A stretch of DNA of 64,000 nucleotides from JACVRW01 sp963728495 (GCA_963728495.1 CAVSKI010000007.1:124001-188000); one strand, 5' to 3'. Numbered from the stretch's first letter, positions 49,961 through 58,783 are shown. The notes: generated from the sequence alone by a model not told the origin. Translations and numbers: made by a program.

Positions 49961-50697
49961 TGCCGGCGGTCGTGGAGGTACGGGGGGTAACCAAGACGTA
50001 CGGCGAAGCCGAGGTGCTGCGCGGCGTCGATCTCGCACTGCGCGAGCACGAGGCGATTGCCCTGATAGGCGCCTCGGGATCCGGCAAGTCGACGCTCCTG
50101 CGTTGCATCGACCTGCTTGAGGACATCGACGACGGTGACGTGCTGCTCGACGGCGAGGTGATCACCGACCCCAGCGTCGATCCCGTGCGCATACGCCGCC
50201 GTCTGGGCCTGGTATTCCAGGCGTTCAACCTCTTCCCACACCTGACCGTGCTCGAGAACGTGCTGCTGGCACCTGCCCGCGCGCACGGCATGGCCCGGCC
50301 CCAAGCGAGTGAAAGAGCGCGCGACCTGCTCACCCGCTTTGGGCTGGGCGGGCGCGAGAACGACTACCCGGACCGGCTCTCGGGAGGCCAGCAGCAGCGC
50401 GTGGCCATCATCCGCGCGCTGGCCACCGAGCCACGCGCCCTGCTGCTCGACGAGATCACGAGCGCGCTCGACCCCGAGCTCGTGGGAGAGGTGCTGGCCG
50501 TGGTGCGCGAGCTCAAGGAGGAGGGCATGACGATGCTGATCGCCACGCACGAGATGAGCTTCGCGCGTGACGTGGCCGACGAGATCTGCTTCCTCCACGA
50601 CGGCCAGATCCTCGAACGCGGCGACACGGATGCGGTGCTGTCGAACCCCCAGCAGCCCGAGACTCAGCGCTTCCTGCGCCGCCTGTTGAACCGGTAG
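49960..50697 (+). CDS. Amino-acid ABC transporter ATP-binding protein (GlnQ-like)
   Basis: 245 aa, start sharing one base with the permease stop (TGATG). Walker A IGASGSGKSTLL, Q-loop VFQAFNLFPHLT, signature LSGGQQQRVAIIRAL, Walker B ALLLDEITSALDPE and switch His IATHEMSFARDVAD. The usual Pro after the Walker B Glu is Ile (DEITS), a common variant. Last gene of the importer operon. Confidence 0.92.
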   Translation: MPAVVEVRGVTKTYGEAEVLRGVDLALREHEAIALIGASGSGKSTLLRCIDLLEDIDDGDVLLDGEVITDPSVDPVRIRRRLGLVFQAFNLFPHLTVLENVLLAPARAHGMARPQASERARDLLTRFGLGGRENDYPDRLSGGQQQRVAIIRALATEPRALLLDEITSALDPELVGEVLAVVRELKEEGMTMLIATHEMSFARDVADEICFLHDGQILERGDTDAVLSNPQQPETQRFLRRLLNR

Positions 50698-50713
50698 TAG
50701 CGTTGGGCGCCGC

Positions 50714-51757
50714 GTGTCCCCCGGGGCCGAGCGCATCCTCACCCAGGACGAGCTGAATCGAGCCCTGCTCGAACGTCAGTTTCTGCTCGCTCGCAAGCGG
50801 ACCTCGCTGCCCAGCGCGCTCGAGCGCATCGGCGGCATCCAGGCCCAGTACGCACCGTCGATGTACATCGGATTGTGGTCGCGCCTCGAGGGCTTCGAGC
50901 GCAGCGCCCTGACGCGGGCACTCGAGCGCCGAACCGTCGTGCAGGGCACGCTCATGCGGGCGACCATTCATCTGGTCTCCGCGGCTGACTATTGGATGCT
51001 CACCGCCGCGATCCGCGACGCGCGCAAGAAGGCCTTCCTCGACTCCCGGCGGTCCGCGCTCGACGAGGATGACCTAAGGCAGGCGGCTGCGACCGTGCGC
51101 AAGCGCCTGAAGGCGGGCGAGCAGGCGCGCAAGCCGCTGATGAAGGGGTTGGACAACACGCTCTTCAACGGCGCCAACGTATGGCTCGACATCGTCCGCG
51201 TGCCGCCGGCGGGCACGTGGGAGCGGCGGCGGGCCGACCTCTATGCGCTGGCCGAGGACTGGCTCGAGCGCGCGCAGGCGGCCGCCGCCCAGGCCCGGGA
51301 GCTGCTCATCCGCCGCTACCTGCAGGGCTTCGGTCCCGCCGCCCCCAGGGAGATAGCCGATTGGGCGGGCCTGAAGGTGCGCCCGGTGGACGAGGCGCTC
51401 GAGGATCTCGAGCTGCGCCGCTTTCGCGACGAGCAGGGCGGCCTGCTGGTGGACCTGCCGCGCGCACCGCTGCCCGCGGCCGACACACCCGCCCCCGTGC
51501 GCTTCCTCCCCACCTGGGACGCCACGCTGCTGGTGCACGCGCGCCGCACCCAGGTTCTTCCCGAGCAGCACCGGGCCACGGTCTTCAGCGTCAAGACTCC
51601 GCAATCGGTCCCCACGTTCACCGTCGACGGGCGAGTGGCGGGGACCTGGCGCTACGAGAACAAGGAGATCATTCTCAGTGCCTTCGCCCGCCTGCGCAAG
51701 GACGCGCGCGCCGAGGCGGAGGCGGAAGCTGAGCGCCTGGCCGAGCTGCACGCCTGA
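50714..51757 (+). CDS. AlkZ-like winged-helix DNA glycosylase-family protein (HTH_42)
   Basis: 347 aa. The family motif is visible at GGIQAQYAPSMYIGLWSRL, where Q-A-Q corresponds to the QxQ catalytic motif of AlkZ-type glycosylases. Other segments: RRTVVQGTLMRATIHLVSAADYW, RRYLQGFGPAAPREIADWAGL (winged helix), and FLPTWDATLLVHARR. AlkZ enzymes remove alkylated bases or unhook cross-links and often lie in antibiotic clusters. No cluster is adjacent here, so a house-keeping repair role is possible. Confidence 0.82.
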   Translation: MSPGAERILTQDELNRALLERQFLLARKRTSLPSALERIGGIQAQYAPSMYIGLWSRLEGFERSALTRALERRTVVQGTLMRATIHLVSAADYWMLTAAIRDARKKAFLDSRRSALDEDDLRQAAATVRKRLKAGEQARKPLMKGLDNTLFNGANVWLDIVRVPPAGTWERRRADLYALAEDWLERAQAAAAQARELLIRRYLQGFGPAAPREIADWAGLKVRPVDEALEDLELRRFRDEQGGLLVDLPRAPLPAADTPAPVRFLPTWDATLLVHARRTQVLPEQHRATVFSVKTPQSVPTFTVDGRVAGTWRYENKEIILSAFARLRKDARAEAEAEAERLAELHA

Positions 51758-51762
51758 GCGTG

Positions 51763-52191
51763 TTACACCGCGAAGCGGCCGTCCTCAACCAGGTCGGCCG
51801 CGCGGCGCGAGAGCTCGGCCACCACGTCGAGGTTGATGTCCTCCAGGCGCTTGATGCGGACGCAGCTCTTACCCACGTTCACCTTCCCGAGGCGGTCGGC
51901 GTTGGCCTCGGCCAGGTAGCCGTGCTCGTCGCCCGCGCACAGGTAGAGCGACACGTAGCCCTTGTTGTTGGTCAGCCCGATCGGGAACCAGTCGCCCTCG
52001 CGGCCACTCGCGTAGGTGTAGTGGTAGGTCCCGTAGCCGATGAAGGTCTTCCACATGCGGACCTCGAGCTGGGGCACGGCTTCGGTGATGGTCCGGTGGA
52101 TGCGCTCGACGATGTCGCGCCGTGCATCCGGCAGCGAGGCGATGTAGTCGTCGACGCGCTCGGGGGAGGAGGCGGGCACCATGGCCCGCAT
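51763..52191 (-). CDS. DUF1801 (YdhG-like) protein
   Basis: 142 aa (139 if the second Met at 52182 is used). DUF1801 pattern: VDDYIASLPDARRDIVERIHRTITEAVPQLEVRMWKTFIGYG, then WFPIGLTNNKGYVSLYLCA and GKSCVRIKRLEDIN. Small alpha/beta fold of unknown function. Converges on the AlkZ-like gene, with 5 bp between. Confidence 0.8.
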   Translation of the reverse strand: MRAMVPASSPERVDDYIASLPDARRDIVERIHRTITEAVPQLEVRMWKTFIGYGTYHYTYASGREGDWFPIGLTNNKGYVSLYLCAGDEHGYLAEANADRLGKVNVGKSCVRIKRLEDINLDVVAELSRRAADLVEDGRFAV

Positions 52192-52247
52192 CCTCCCCAG
52201 GCCCCATGACCCGCGTCAAGCGGGACTGCTGACCGCTAATCAGTCAT

Positions 52248-52547
52248 CTAGGCGCGCGCGGGCGCGCGGAACAGCGCGCGCAGGCGGTTGAGCAGCCCGC
52301 GGGATTGCGTGCGGCGCCCGGCGAGCTGCGCGGCCCTCAGCTCGAGCAACGCCACGGCCTCGGCGGTGGGCTCAAACGGGTCCGCGATCGGGCGTCCGGC
52401 TCCCAGCGGCAGCGCGGCGAGCATGCGCGAATCGGCCATGGCCACGAGCGCAGGCCCGCGCGGTGGACTCGCGCTGTCCAGAGCAGCAAGCCGCGCCAGA
52501 TCGGAGAGGTCGGCAGAAACGGCGGGGCGAACGGTGATGTCGGTCAT
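52248..52547 (-). CDS. Small protein with GNAT-like N-terminal pattern
   Basis: 99 aa. Begins TDITVRPAVSADLSDLARLAALDSA, similar to the first strand and helix of GNAT acetyltransferases, but the acetyl-CoA-binding part is absent and it ends in a basic tail LLNRLRALFRAPARA. Could bind membranes or nucleic acid by that tail. Divergent from the MocR regulator and sharing its promoter region, so it may be regulated by it. Confidence 0.6.
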   Translation of the reverse strand: MTDITVRPAVSADLSDLARLAALDSASPPRGPALVAMADSRMLAALPLGAGRPIADPFEPTAEAVALLELRAAQLAGRRTQSRGLLNRLRALFRAPARA

Positions 52548-52581
52548 GGAGGGCTCCCGGGGGGGTTGTGTGTATGACTGC

Positions 52582-52599
52582 GTACTGCTAGTGTAGTAC
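52582..52599. promoter_or_regulatory. Inverted repeat and promoter region of the MocR-type gene
   Basis: GTACT-(8 nt)-AGTAC in the 69-bp divergent region. A strong AGGAGG ribosome site (52605-52610) lies 6 bp before ATG 52617. The repeat is AT-richer than its surroundings and lies where an autoregulatory MocR site would be expected. Confidence 0.45.
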
Positions 52600-52616
52600 C
52601 GCTCAGGAGGCAGACA

Positions 52617-54116
52617 ATGTCATACAAAGTTACCTTGTCGGATCTAGATCGAGACGGAAGCCTCTCGATTACGCAGCAGCTGGTCGATCGCTTCTCGGCC
52701 GCGATCGAGGCGGGCGAGCTCGAACCCGGCGACAAGCTGCCGCCCACCCGCGAGTTGGCCGCCGAAGCGGGGGTCAACCACCTGACCGCCGCGCGCGTCT
52801 ACCGCAAGCTGGCCGAGCTCGGGTACGTCACCGCCCAGGTTGGCCGGGGCACGTTCGTGCGCACCCTCGCGCCGGCCAGCAGCACCCTCCAGGGTGACGA
52901 CTGGCAGGTCTACGCGCTACCACCGGAAGAGATCTCCTACTCGGAGCAAGTGCTGGCCGACACCTTCTCGCTGGCCGGCCGCGAGCACGTGATCTCGCTG
53001 GCCACCGGATGGCCCGCACCGAGCTCCTACCCCACCGAAGAGCTGGCGCGCATCACGGCGGACGTGTTCGCCGAGGTCGGCGGGGATGCGCTGTCCTACC
53101 TCAACGCGGAGGGACTTTTCGATCTGCGCGAGCAGATCGCCATCAGGGGCCGCGACTACGGCTACGCCCAGGAGGCCGACGAGGTGGTGATCACCTCGGG
53201 GGCGCAGCAGGCGCTCTCCCTGTCCGCGCGAGCCGTGCTCGAGCCGGGCGACGTGGCCGTGGTCGAGTCACCCACCTTCATCGGGATGATGACCGCGCTG
53301 CGCGGCACCGGCGCCAAGGTGATCGGCGTCCCCGTCGACCGGGACGGGTTCGACGTGAACGCGCTCGAGCACGTGCTGGCGCGCCACGAGGTCAAGCTCG
53401 TGGGCCTGCAGAGCGCGTGTCAGAACCCCACCGGCAGCAACCTCTCCGAGGAGCGGCGCCGGCGCCTGGCCGAGTTGGCCATCGAGCGCAACTTCTTCGT
53501 CCTCGAGGACCGCGTGTACGCCGACATGCGCTTCGAGGGACCGTTCGTACGCTCGCTGCGCGAGCTGGCTCCGGCTCACGTGCTCTACGTGAACAGTCTC
53601 TCGAAGGTGGTGGGGGGCGGGCTGCGATCGGGCTGGGTGGCCTCGCGCGGGCCGGTTCGAGACCGCATCGCGATGCTCAAGCTGGAGGCCGACTTCCACT
53701 CGCCCACGCTCATCCAGCACATCGCCGCACGCTGGCTCGCGACCGGCGCCTACGATCGTCACGTGGAGCGCACGATCCCGTTTTATCGCGAGCGCCGCGA
53801 CGCGTTGGTGGCCGCCCTCGAGCGCCACCTTTCGGGCGAGTACCACGTGGACGTGCCCCACGGCGGGCATCACCTTTGGGTCACGCTCAACCGGCCGCTC
53901 GACGAGCGGGCCCTGTACACCGAAGCGGCGCGGCGTGGGGTCACCTTCACTCCCGGGGGAGCGGTGACCGCGGAACGCAGGTCGCAAACGTCCTTCCGCC
54001 TGTCCTTCTCGATGGTTGACCCCGAAGAGCTCGACGAGGGCGTTCGGCGCCTCGCACGAGCGATGCGCGAGGTGCGCCGCGGCGCCCGTCGCGCCGTGGC
54101 CGCTCCGATGTCATAG
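52617..54116 (+). CDS. MocR-type regulator (GntR helix-turn-helix fused to class I aminotransferase fold)
   Basis: 499 aa. N-terminal GntR wing-helix at residues ~15-85 (LVDRFSAAIEAGELEPGDKLPPTRELAAEAGVN, YVTAQVGRGTFVR). The aminotransferase-like domain has SGAQQALSLSARAVL, a conserved CQNPTGSNLSEERRRRL region, YADMRFEG and the PLP-binding Lys in NSLSKVVGGGLRSGW. Such proteins sense PLP or an amino compound. The DMT-type exporter downstream (28 bp) is a probable target. Confidence 0.9.
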   Translation: MSYKVTLSDLDRDGSLSITQQLVDRFSAAIEAGELEPGDKLPPTRELAAEAGVNHLTAARVYRKLAELGYVTAQVGRGTFVRTLAPASSTLQGDDWQVYALPPEEISYSEQVLADTFSLAGREHVISLATGWPAPSSYPTEELARITADVFAEVGGDALSYLNAEGLFDLREQIAIRGRDYGYAQEADEVVITSGAQQALSLSARAVLEPGDVAVVESPTFIGMMTALRGTGAKVIGVPVDRDGFDVNALEHVLARHEVKLVGLQSACQNPTGSNLSEERRRRLAELAIERNFFVLEDRVYADMRFEGPFVRSLRELAPAHVLYVNSLSKVVGGGLRSGWVASRGPVRDRIAMLKLEADFHSPTLIQHIAARWLATGAYDRHVERTIPFYRERRDALVAALERHLSGEYHVDVPHGGHHLWVTLNRPLDERALYTEAARRGVTFTPGGAVTAERRSQTSFRLSFSMVDPEELDEGVRRLARAMREVRRGARRAVAAPMS

Positions 54117-54144
54117 CCGTGACGCTCGGTTCGTTGAACTAGAG

Positions 54145-55050
54145 ATGGCTGTCGCCGATCGCAGTGCTGCCCGGCCGCGGGAGCAGAACTACGTGGGCTT
54201 CGCAAGCCGCGACTGGCTCATGCTGGCCGGCATCGTCTTCACCTGGGGACCGTCGTTCCTGCTGATCGACCTCGGCCTGGAGCATCTCGCTCCGGCGCTG
54301 GTGGCCTTCGGGAGGATCGCGTTCGGCGCGGCCACACTCGGGCTCTTTGCGGTCGCGCGGCAGCCCGTGGAGCGCTCCGACCGGCCGGCGATCGCCCTGC
54401 TCGGCCTGATCTGGCTCGCGGTGCCCTTCCTGCTCTTCTCAACCGCTCAGCAATGGATCGACTCCTCTCTGGCCGGGATGATCAACGCCGCCACGCCGCT
54501 GTTCACGGCGCTGGTGGCCGCCTTCATCGTCAAGCAGCTGCCCTCGCGGATGCAGGGAATCGGCCTGGTGGTCGGCTTCCTCGGAGTGATTGCGGTCAGC
54601 CTGCCGTCGGTGGAGGGCGGCTCGAATGCCGCCGGGGTGGGGCTCGTGCTACTCGCCACCGTGCTCTACGGGTTCTCCTTCAACCTGCTCGCGGATCTGC
54701 AGCTTCGCAACCACGCGCTCGCCGTCATCTGGCGCTCCCAGATATTCGCGGCCGTACTGGTGGCGCCCGTGGCCGTGATCGGCCTGGCGGCCTCTGAGTT
54801 CGCCTGGTCTAGCGTCCTGGCGGTGGTGGCGCTGGGCTCCCTGAGCACCGCACTCGCCTTCTTCTGGTTCACCGCCCTGATAGGGCGTGTGGGGCCGACG
54901 CGAGCGGCGATCGCGCTCTATTTCGTGCCCATAGTGGCCATCGTCCTAGGCGCTGCCCTGAACGATGAGCGGATCCACGTTGCCGCACTGCTCGGAACGG
55001 CGCTGGTGTTGGCCGGCGCTTACATGACGAGCCGGGCCAAGCCGGCGTAG
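54145..55050 (+). CDS. EamA/DMT-family transporter
   Basis: 301 aa from ATG 54145; the frame is open further upstream only as shadow of the MocR gene. About ten membrane helices in two EamA repeats (WLMLAGIVFTWGPSFLLID... and GVGLVLLATVLYGFSFNLLADLQ...). Family members export amino acids or other metabolites. Likely controlled by the adjacent MocR protein. Confidence 0.88.
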   Translation: MAVADRSAARPREQNYVGFASRDWLMLAGIVFTWGPSFLLIDLGLEHLAPALVAFGRIAFGAATLGLFAVARQPVERSDRPAIALLGLIWLAVPFLLFSTAQQWIDSSLAGMINAATPLFTALVAAFIVKQLPSRMQGIGLVVGFLGVIAVSLPSVEGGSNAAGVGLVLLATVLYGFSFNLLADLQLRNHALAVIWRSQIFAAVLVAPVAVIGLAASEFAWSSVLAVVALGSLSTALAFFWFTALIGRVGPTRAAIALYFVPIVAIVLGAALNDERIHVAALLGTALVLAGAYMTSRAKPA

Positions 55051-55057
55051 CGTCGAC

Positions 55058-55558
55058 TCAGAGCTTCTTCCAGAGCGCCCCGAGCGCGCGCAGCTCTTCG
55101 CGTGAGAAGCGCGAGAGGAAGCGGTCGCGCACACCGTCGAGGTGAGTCTTGCGTGCGCGGTTGAACAGCTGCCGGCCCTTCGGCGTGATCACCGCGAACC
55201 AGCCGCGGGCATCGTCCTCCGAGGGCTCGCGGCACAGCAGCCCGTCACGCTCCATGCGGTCCACGCGGCGCGTGAGTCCGCTGCGGCTGAGCAGAACGCC
55301 TTCCGCGAGCTCCGACATGCGCATCTGACCCCGCGGCGAGTCCGCGAGGAAGAGCAGGACCTCGTAGGAGGAGAGCGGCAGGCCGTGCTCGCGGACGAGC
55401 TCGGCGTCGAGCAGCTTGGTCAGCGCGGAATGGGCGCGCAGCATGCCGCGCCAGGCCCCGAGCTCGTCCGCGTCGAGCAGCCGCGCGGCGGGTTCAGCTT
55501 CGCTTGAAGAGGCGCTTGAGGCGATCGAACAACGCTCGAAGAACGAGGGACAGGCCAC
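55058..55558 (-). CDS. MarR-family transcription regulator
   Basis: Winged helix: YEVLLFLADSPRGQMRMSELAEGVLLSRSGLTRRVDRMERDGLLCREPSEDDARGWFAV reads as the classic MarR recognition helix and beta wing. The start is uncertain. ATG 55558 gives 166 aa but overlaps coxG by 65 bp; ATG 55444 would remove the first dimerisation helix (LDADELGAWRGMLRAHSALTKLL), so a start between is likely. Last gene of the cox cluster and possibly its regulator. Converges on the EamA gene with 7 bp between. Confidence 0.85.
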   Translation of the reverse strand: MACPSFFERCSIASSASSSEAEPAARLLDADELGAWRGMLRAHSALTKLLDAELVREHGLPLSSYEVLLFLADSPRGQMRMSELAEGVLLSRSGLTRRVDRMERDGLLCREPSEDDARGWFAVITPKGRQLFNRARKTHLDGVRDRFLSRFSREELRALGALWKKL

Positions 55559-55931
55559 CGACGGGCTCGGCCGGCGGCCGAGCGGGCGCGGGGACGGGTG
55601 GCGCGCTCACGCTCTGCTCCGGGCCGGCGTCGGTTGCTTCGGCCGGCTCGGCGCTCTCGATCGCCTTCTGCAGGCAATCCGAGGAGTCGCGCAGCAACCG
55701 GTTCGAGACATCCGGGGACATGCTGCCCACGATCGTGGCCTTGGCCGAACCCTGGCCGCGCTCGTTGGGGCCCCTGGCTCGCATCACCGACCGGAGCGCC
55801 TCCTCGTCGACCTCATCCATGGCGAGCTCGCCGCGATAGGCGGCAGTCGTGAGACCGAGCGTGACCGTGAAGTTGCCGCGGTGGGGTGCCATCGTCACCG
55901 CCTTCGGGATCTCCCCGCCGGCGGGCTTCAT
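55494..55931 (-). CDS. coxG: CoxG-like SRPBCC protein with apparent internal deletions
   Basis: 145 aa, coupled to mocA (ATGA). The segments EIPKAVTMAPHRGNFTVTLG, MDEVDEEALRSVMRARG, GQGSAKATIVGSM and DVSNRLLRDSSDCLQKAIES are recognisable CoxG pieces. Compared with the family (about 150-residue domain) the first ~40-45 residues (initial strand and helices) and ~25-35 residues between GSM and DVSNRLL are missing, both in frame. A Pro/Ala-rich linker and a basic amphipathic C terminus (LFDRLKRLFKRS), typical of membrane-bound CoxG, are kept. Probably non-functional, or a strongly reduced variant. Confidence 0.65.
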   Translation of the reverse strand: MKPAGGEIPKAVTMAPHRGNFTVTLGLTTAAYRGELAMDEVDEEALRSVMRARGPNERGQGSAKATIVGSMSPDVSNRLLRDSSDCLQKAIESAEPAEATDAGPEQSVSAPPVPAPARPPAEPVGGLSLVLRALFDRLKRLFKRS

Positions 55932-56509
55932 CCGACCGGGCCCCCGGCCCGCAGGGCGTCGAGCTGAGCCGGGGTGTCCACGTCCTCACCTCCACCGAGG
56001 TCGTCGCAGGGGACCTCCCGCGGGCTGACGCTCAGCAACAGGTTTCGCGCACCGTGGTCGCCGGTCACGTTGCGCATGCGCTCGACGAGCTCGCGCTCCA
56101 GCAGCACCGGGTGGCCCGGCGCGCCGGAGTAGGTCGCCCGGACCGCCTCGATGCCCTTGCCGCGTGCCGCGATGACGCGGCGGATGGCGTTTGTGGAGAG
56201 GTGCGGCAGGTCACCAAGCGTGACCACAACGGCCTCGCAGCCGGGCAGCTCGGCCAGACCGCACGCGAGCGATGCCGACTGCCCCTCCTCCCAGCGCTCG
56301 CAGAGGATCGGCTCGGCGCCGTGGAAGTCGACCCGCGCGATCACGCTTTCGGCTCCCGAGCCCAGCACCACCGCCACCCGACCCACGGGCGAAGCGGTCA
56401 TGGCCAGGATCGCGTGCTCGAGCAATGGCCGGCCGTCGAGATCTGCGAGCTGCTTGCGGCCGCCGAAGCGGCTGCCCTTGCCGGCGGCGAGGATGAGCCC
56501 GCCGATCAC
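55928..56509 (-). CDS. mocA: Molybdenum cofactor cytidylyltransferase-like nucleotidyltransferase
   Basis: 193 aa. The MobA/MocA NTP-transferase signature is at the N terminus: GLILAAGKGSRFGGRKQLADLDGRPLLEHA; then VVTLGDLPHLS and GAPGHPVLL. MocA attaches CMP to molybdopterin to make the MCD cofactor needed by hydroxylases of the xanthine-dehydrogenase family, matching the CoxL/M/S genes upstream. Overlaps the XdhC gene before it and coxG after it. Confidence 0.87.
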   Translation of the reverse strand: MIGGLILAAGKGSRFGGRKQLADLDGRPLLEHAILAMTASPVGRVAVVLGSGAESVIARVDFHGAEPILCERWEEGQSASLACGLAELPGCEAVVVTLGDLPHLSTNAIRRVIAARGKGIEAVRATYSGAPGHPVLLERELVERMRNVTGDHGARNLLLSVSPREVPCDDLGGGEDVDTPAQLDALRAGGPVG

Positions 56510-57270
56510 GCGCCCACCTCGTGGATCCGGCCGGCTGCAGTCGAGAGCCGGCCCCCGGAGCGGCCGTGACGCACGGCCACCACCTCGGCCATGATCGAGA
56601 GCGCGGTTTCCTCCGGGCTCATGGCCCCCAGGTCGAGCCCGATCGGAGCCGCGATGCGCTCCAACAGCTCCTCCTCAATACCAACGGCCAGCAGCCGCTC
56701 GCGGCGCTGAGCCTGAGCGCGGCGGCTGCCCATCGCGCCGACGTAAGGCGCCTCGGAGTGCAGCGCGATCTCGAGGGCGGCGTCGTCCAGCTTGGGGTCG
56801 TGGGTCAACACAGCGATGTAGGTGGCGCGATCGATCGCGCCGATGCGCTCGAACGCCTCCGCGGGCCACGCGGCGATCACGGCCTCCGCATCGGGGAAGC
56901 GCCCGTTTGTGGCGAACTGAGAGCGCGGGTCGCACACGAAAGGGCGCCAGCCGGCCGCCCGCGCCAGTCGCGCGAGTGCCGCCGAATAGTCGACTGCACC
57001 GAAGATGACCAGCCGCGGCGCCGGGGCGGTCACGTCCACGAACAGGGTCACGGGGCCGATCTCGCGGCGCTCCGAGAGCTCGGCCCACATGAGCTCGTCG
57101 GCCGCGACCAGCGCCGCGCTGTCGAGCTCTGGATCGCCCAGGCCTCCGGCAGTCGAGCCGTCGCTGCGCACGAGAAGCTTGGCCGAGGTGTCTCCACCGT
57201 CGAGGATCGACACGAGCGCGGCGCGGCCGTCGGCCTCCGCGACCGAGGCGAACTCGGAGAAGGCGCTCAC
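56506..57270 (-). CDS. XdhC/CoxI-family protein, C-terminal (Rossmann) half
   Basis: 254 aa from GTG 57270, overlapping the stop of the N-terminal-half gene. Rossmann motif LVIFGAVDYSAALARLARAAGW, then FVCDPRSQFA, TYIAVLTHDPKLDDAALEIAL and YVGAMGSRRAQAQRRERL, the XdhC C-terminal signature. XdhC delivers the sulfurated molybdenum cofactor. The usual XdhC protein is split here into two coupled genes. Confidence 0.85.
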   Translation of the reverse strand: MSAFSEFASVAEADGRAALVSILDGGDTSAKLLVRSDGSTAGGLGDPELDSAALVAADELMWAELSERREIGPVTLFVDVTAPAPRLVIFGAVDYSAALARLARAAGWRPFVCDPRSQFATNGRFPDAEAVIAAWPAEAFERIGAIDRATYIAVLTHDPKLDDAALEIALHSEAPYVGAMGSRRAQAQRRERLLAVGIEEELLERIAAPIGLDLGAMSPEETALSIMAEVVAVRHGRSGGRLSTAAGRIHEVGA

Positions 57271-57581
57271 TCGGCGTATTCCTCGACGAACACGTCGATC
57301 TCGCCGCCGCAGGGCAGGCCGACGTCCCAGGCCTCGGAATCCGCGATGCCGAAGTGCAGCAGGCGCGCCTGGCGCTCGCGCAGCACCTCTGCGGCCGCTT
57401 CGACCACCGCACCCTCGACGCAACCACCTGAAACCGCGCCCGATACGTCGCCGTGCTCGTTCACGGCCATCTTCGCGCCCGGTGGGCGGGGTGCGGAGCG
57501 CTTGACTCCCACGACCGTTGCGATGGCAACGCGGTCGCCCCGAGCGGTCCAGGCCCGCACATCTTCAACAACATCCTTCAT
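57267..57581 (-). CDS. XdhC/CoxI-family protein, N-terminal half
   Basis: 104 aa. Carries only the XdhC_CoxI N-terminal domain: ATVVGVKRSAPRPPGAKMAV, GDVSGAVSGGCVEGAVV and FGIADSEAWDVGLPCGG. It ends at a TGA overlapping the start of the C-terminal half, and its ATG overlaps the CoxE stop. Together with the next gene it should form a functional cofactor-insertion factor; no sign of a frame break, so the split looks genuine. Confidence 0.85.
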   Translation of the reverse strand: MKDVVEDVRAWTARGDRVAIATVVGVKRSAPRPPGAKMAVNEHGDVSGAVSGGCVEGAVVEAAAEVLRERQARLLHFGIADSEAWDVGLPCGGEIDVFVEEYAE

Positions 57582-58783
57582 TCCTCGCTGCCCTCCATGT
57601 GCAGACTTCCCGTGCGGAAGCGATTCGATGTATCCCCGCTGGTAAGGGAGTCAAGGGTAGAGGCCAGCTCCTCGAGCGAGGAAAGGGAGTTCCCGGCCAG
57701 GAAGTGGTCGACGTGCGGGAGCGCGGCCTGCATCCCCCTGGTCAACGGCTCGTAGCCGGGATGGGCCTTGAGTGGATCGAGCCAGATGAGTCGGTAGGAG
57801 CAGCGCGACAGCCGGGCCATCTCGCGGCCCAGCTCCGCCGGCTCGCCGCGATCCCAGCCATCCGAAAGCAGCACCACAACGGCCCCGCGGCCAAGGCGCC
57901 GGCCATGCTCGCGGTTGAGGGTGGCGAGCGCGTCACCGATGCGCGTGCCGCCCGACCAGTCCTGGGTCGCGTGGGCCGCTCGCTCGAGGGCGCGGTCGGG
58001 GTCGCGCCCGCGCAGCTCCGCCGTGACGCGGGTCAGGCGAGTTCCGAACACGAAGGCCTCCACCCGCCGCCGCGCGGCCACGCAGGCCTGCAGGTAGGCC
58101 AACAGCATCCGCGCGTAGGGCTCCATCGAGCCCGACACGTCGCAGACGAGCACGAGTGGGCGCGGGCGCTCGCCGGGCTCACGCCAGTGGCGCTCGACCG
58201 GATCGCCATGCGTACGCAACGAGGCACGCAGGGTGCGGCGCAGATCGGGCCGCGCGGCGTGAGGCGGTGGACCGCGCCGGATCGCCGCGCGCGTGCGGCG
58301 GCTGGGGCGCGTGGGCGCCGACGCCGCGAGCCTGCGCATCACACGGCGGGCCAGCAGGCGCTCCGCGTCGCTGTACTCGGCGAAGTCCTTGTCGCGCAGC
58401 AGCTCGACCTCAGACCATGCGGCCGGCAACACATCGGCCCCGAGCTCCACCTCCGCCGGCCGGTCGGCCGTTGCCACCGCAACGGTGGGCAGCGCGAGTG
58501 CGGCCACGTCATCGAGTAGCGGCGGCGCCTCGGAGTGCCCCGGCCGGCGTGCGCCGAACGACTCGGCGAACGCGGCGTCGAAGGCCGCGAGATCCTCGCG
58601 GCGTGAGCACAGCGTGCTGCGCAGGGCGAAATAGGAGGCGGCGGGGTCGCTCGAGTCCACGGCGGCCAGCGCGCGATGCGCGCTGAGCAGGTCGCCGATC
58701 CCGACGCGCACTCCCCCGGCTCTCATCGCCACGGCGAGCAGGGCGAGCCTTCCGGTGACCCGAGTTCCCAGGCCCCTAGACAT
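57578..58783 (-). CDS. coxE: CoxE-like VWA-domain protein
   Basis: 401 aa. The C-terminal half is a von Willebrand A domain with a complete MIDAS start CDVSGSMEPYARMLL and VVLLSDGWDRGE. The N-terminal half is Arg/Ala-rich and helical. CoxE works with the CoxD AAA+ ATPase in maturation of the CODH active site (known for Oligotropha). Start ATG 58783 overlaps the coxD stop by 8 bp. Confidence 0.87.
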   Translation of the reverse strand: MSRGLGTRVTGRLALLAVAMRAGGVRVGIGDLLSAHRALAAVDSSDPAASYFALRSTLCSRREDLAAFDAAFAESFGARRPGHSEAPPLLDDVAALALPTVAVATADRPAEVELGADVLPAAWSEVELLRDKDFAEYSDAERLLARRVMRRLAASAPTRPSRRTRAAIRRGPPPHAARPDLRRTLRASLRTHGDPVERHWREPGERPRPLVLVCDVSGSMEPYARMLLAYLQACVAARRRVEAFVFGTRLTRVTAELRGRDPDRALERAAHATQDWSGGTRIGDALATLNREHGRRLGRGAVVVLLSDGWDRGEPAELGREMARLSRCSYRLIWLDPLKAHPGYEPLTRGMQAALPHVDHFLAGNSLSSLEELASTLDSLTSGDTSNRFRTGSLHMEGSEE

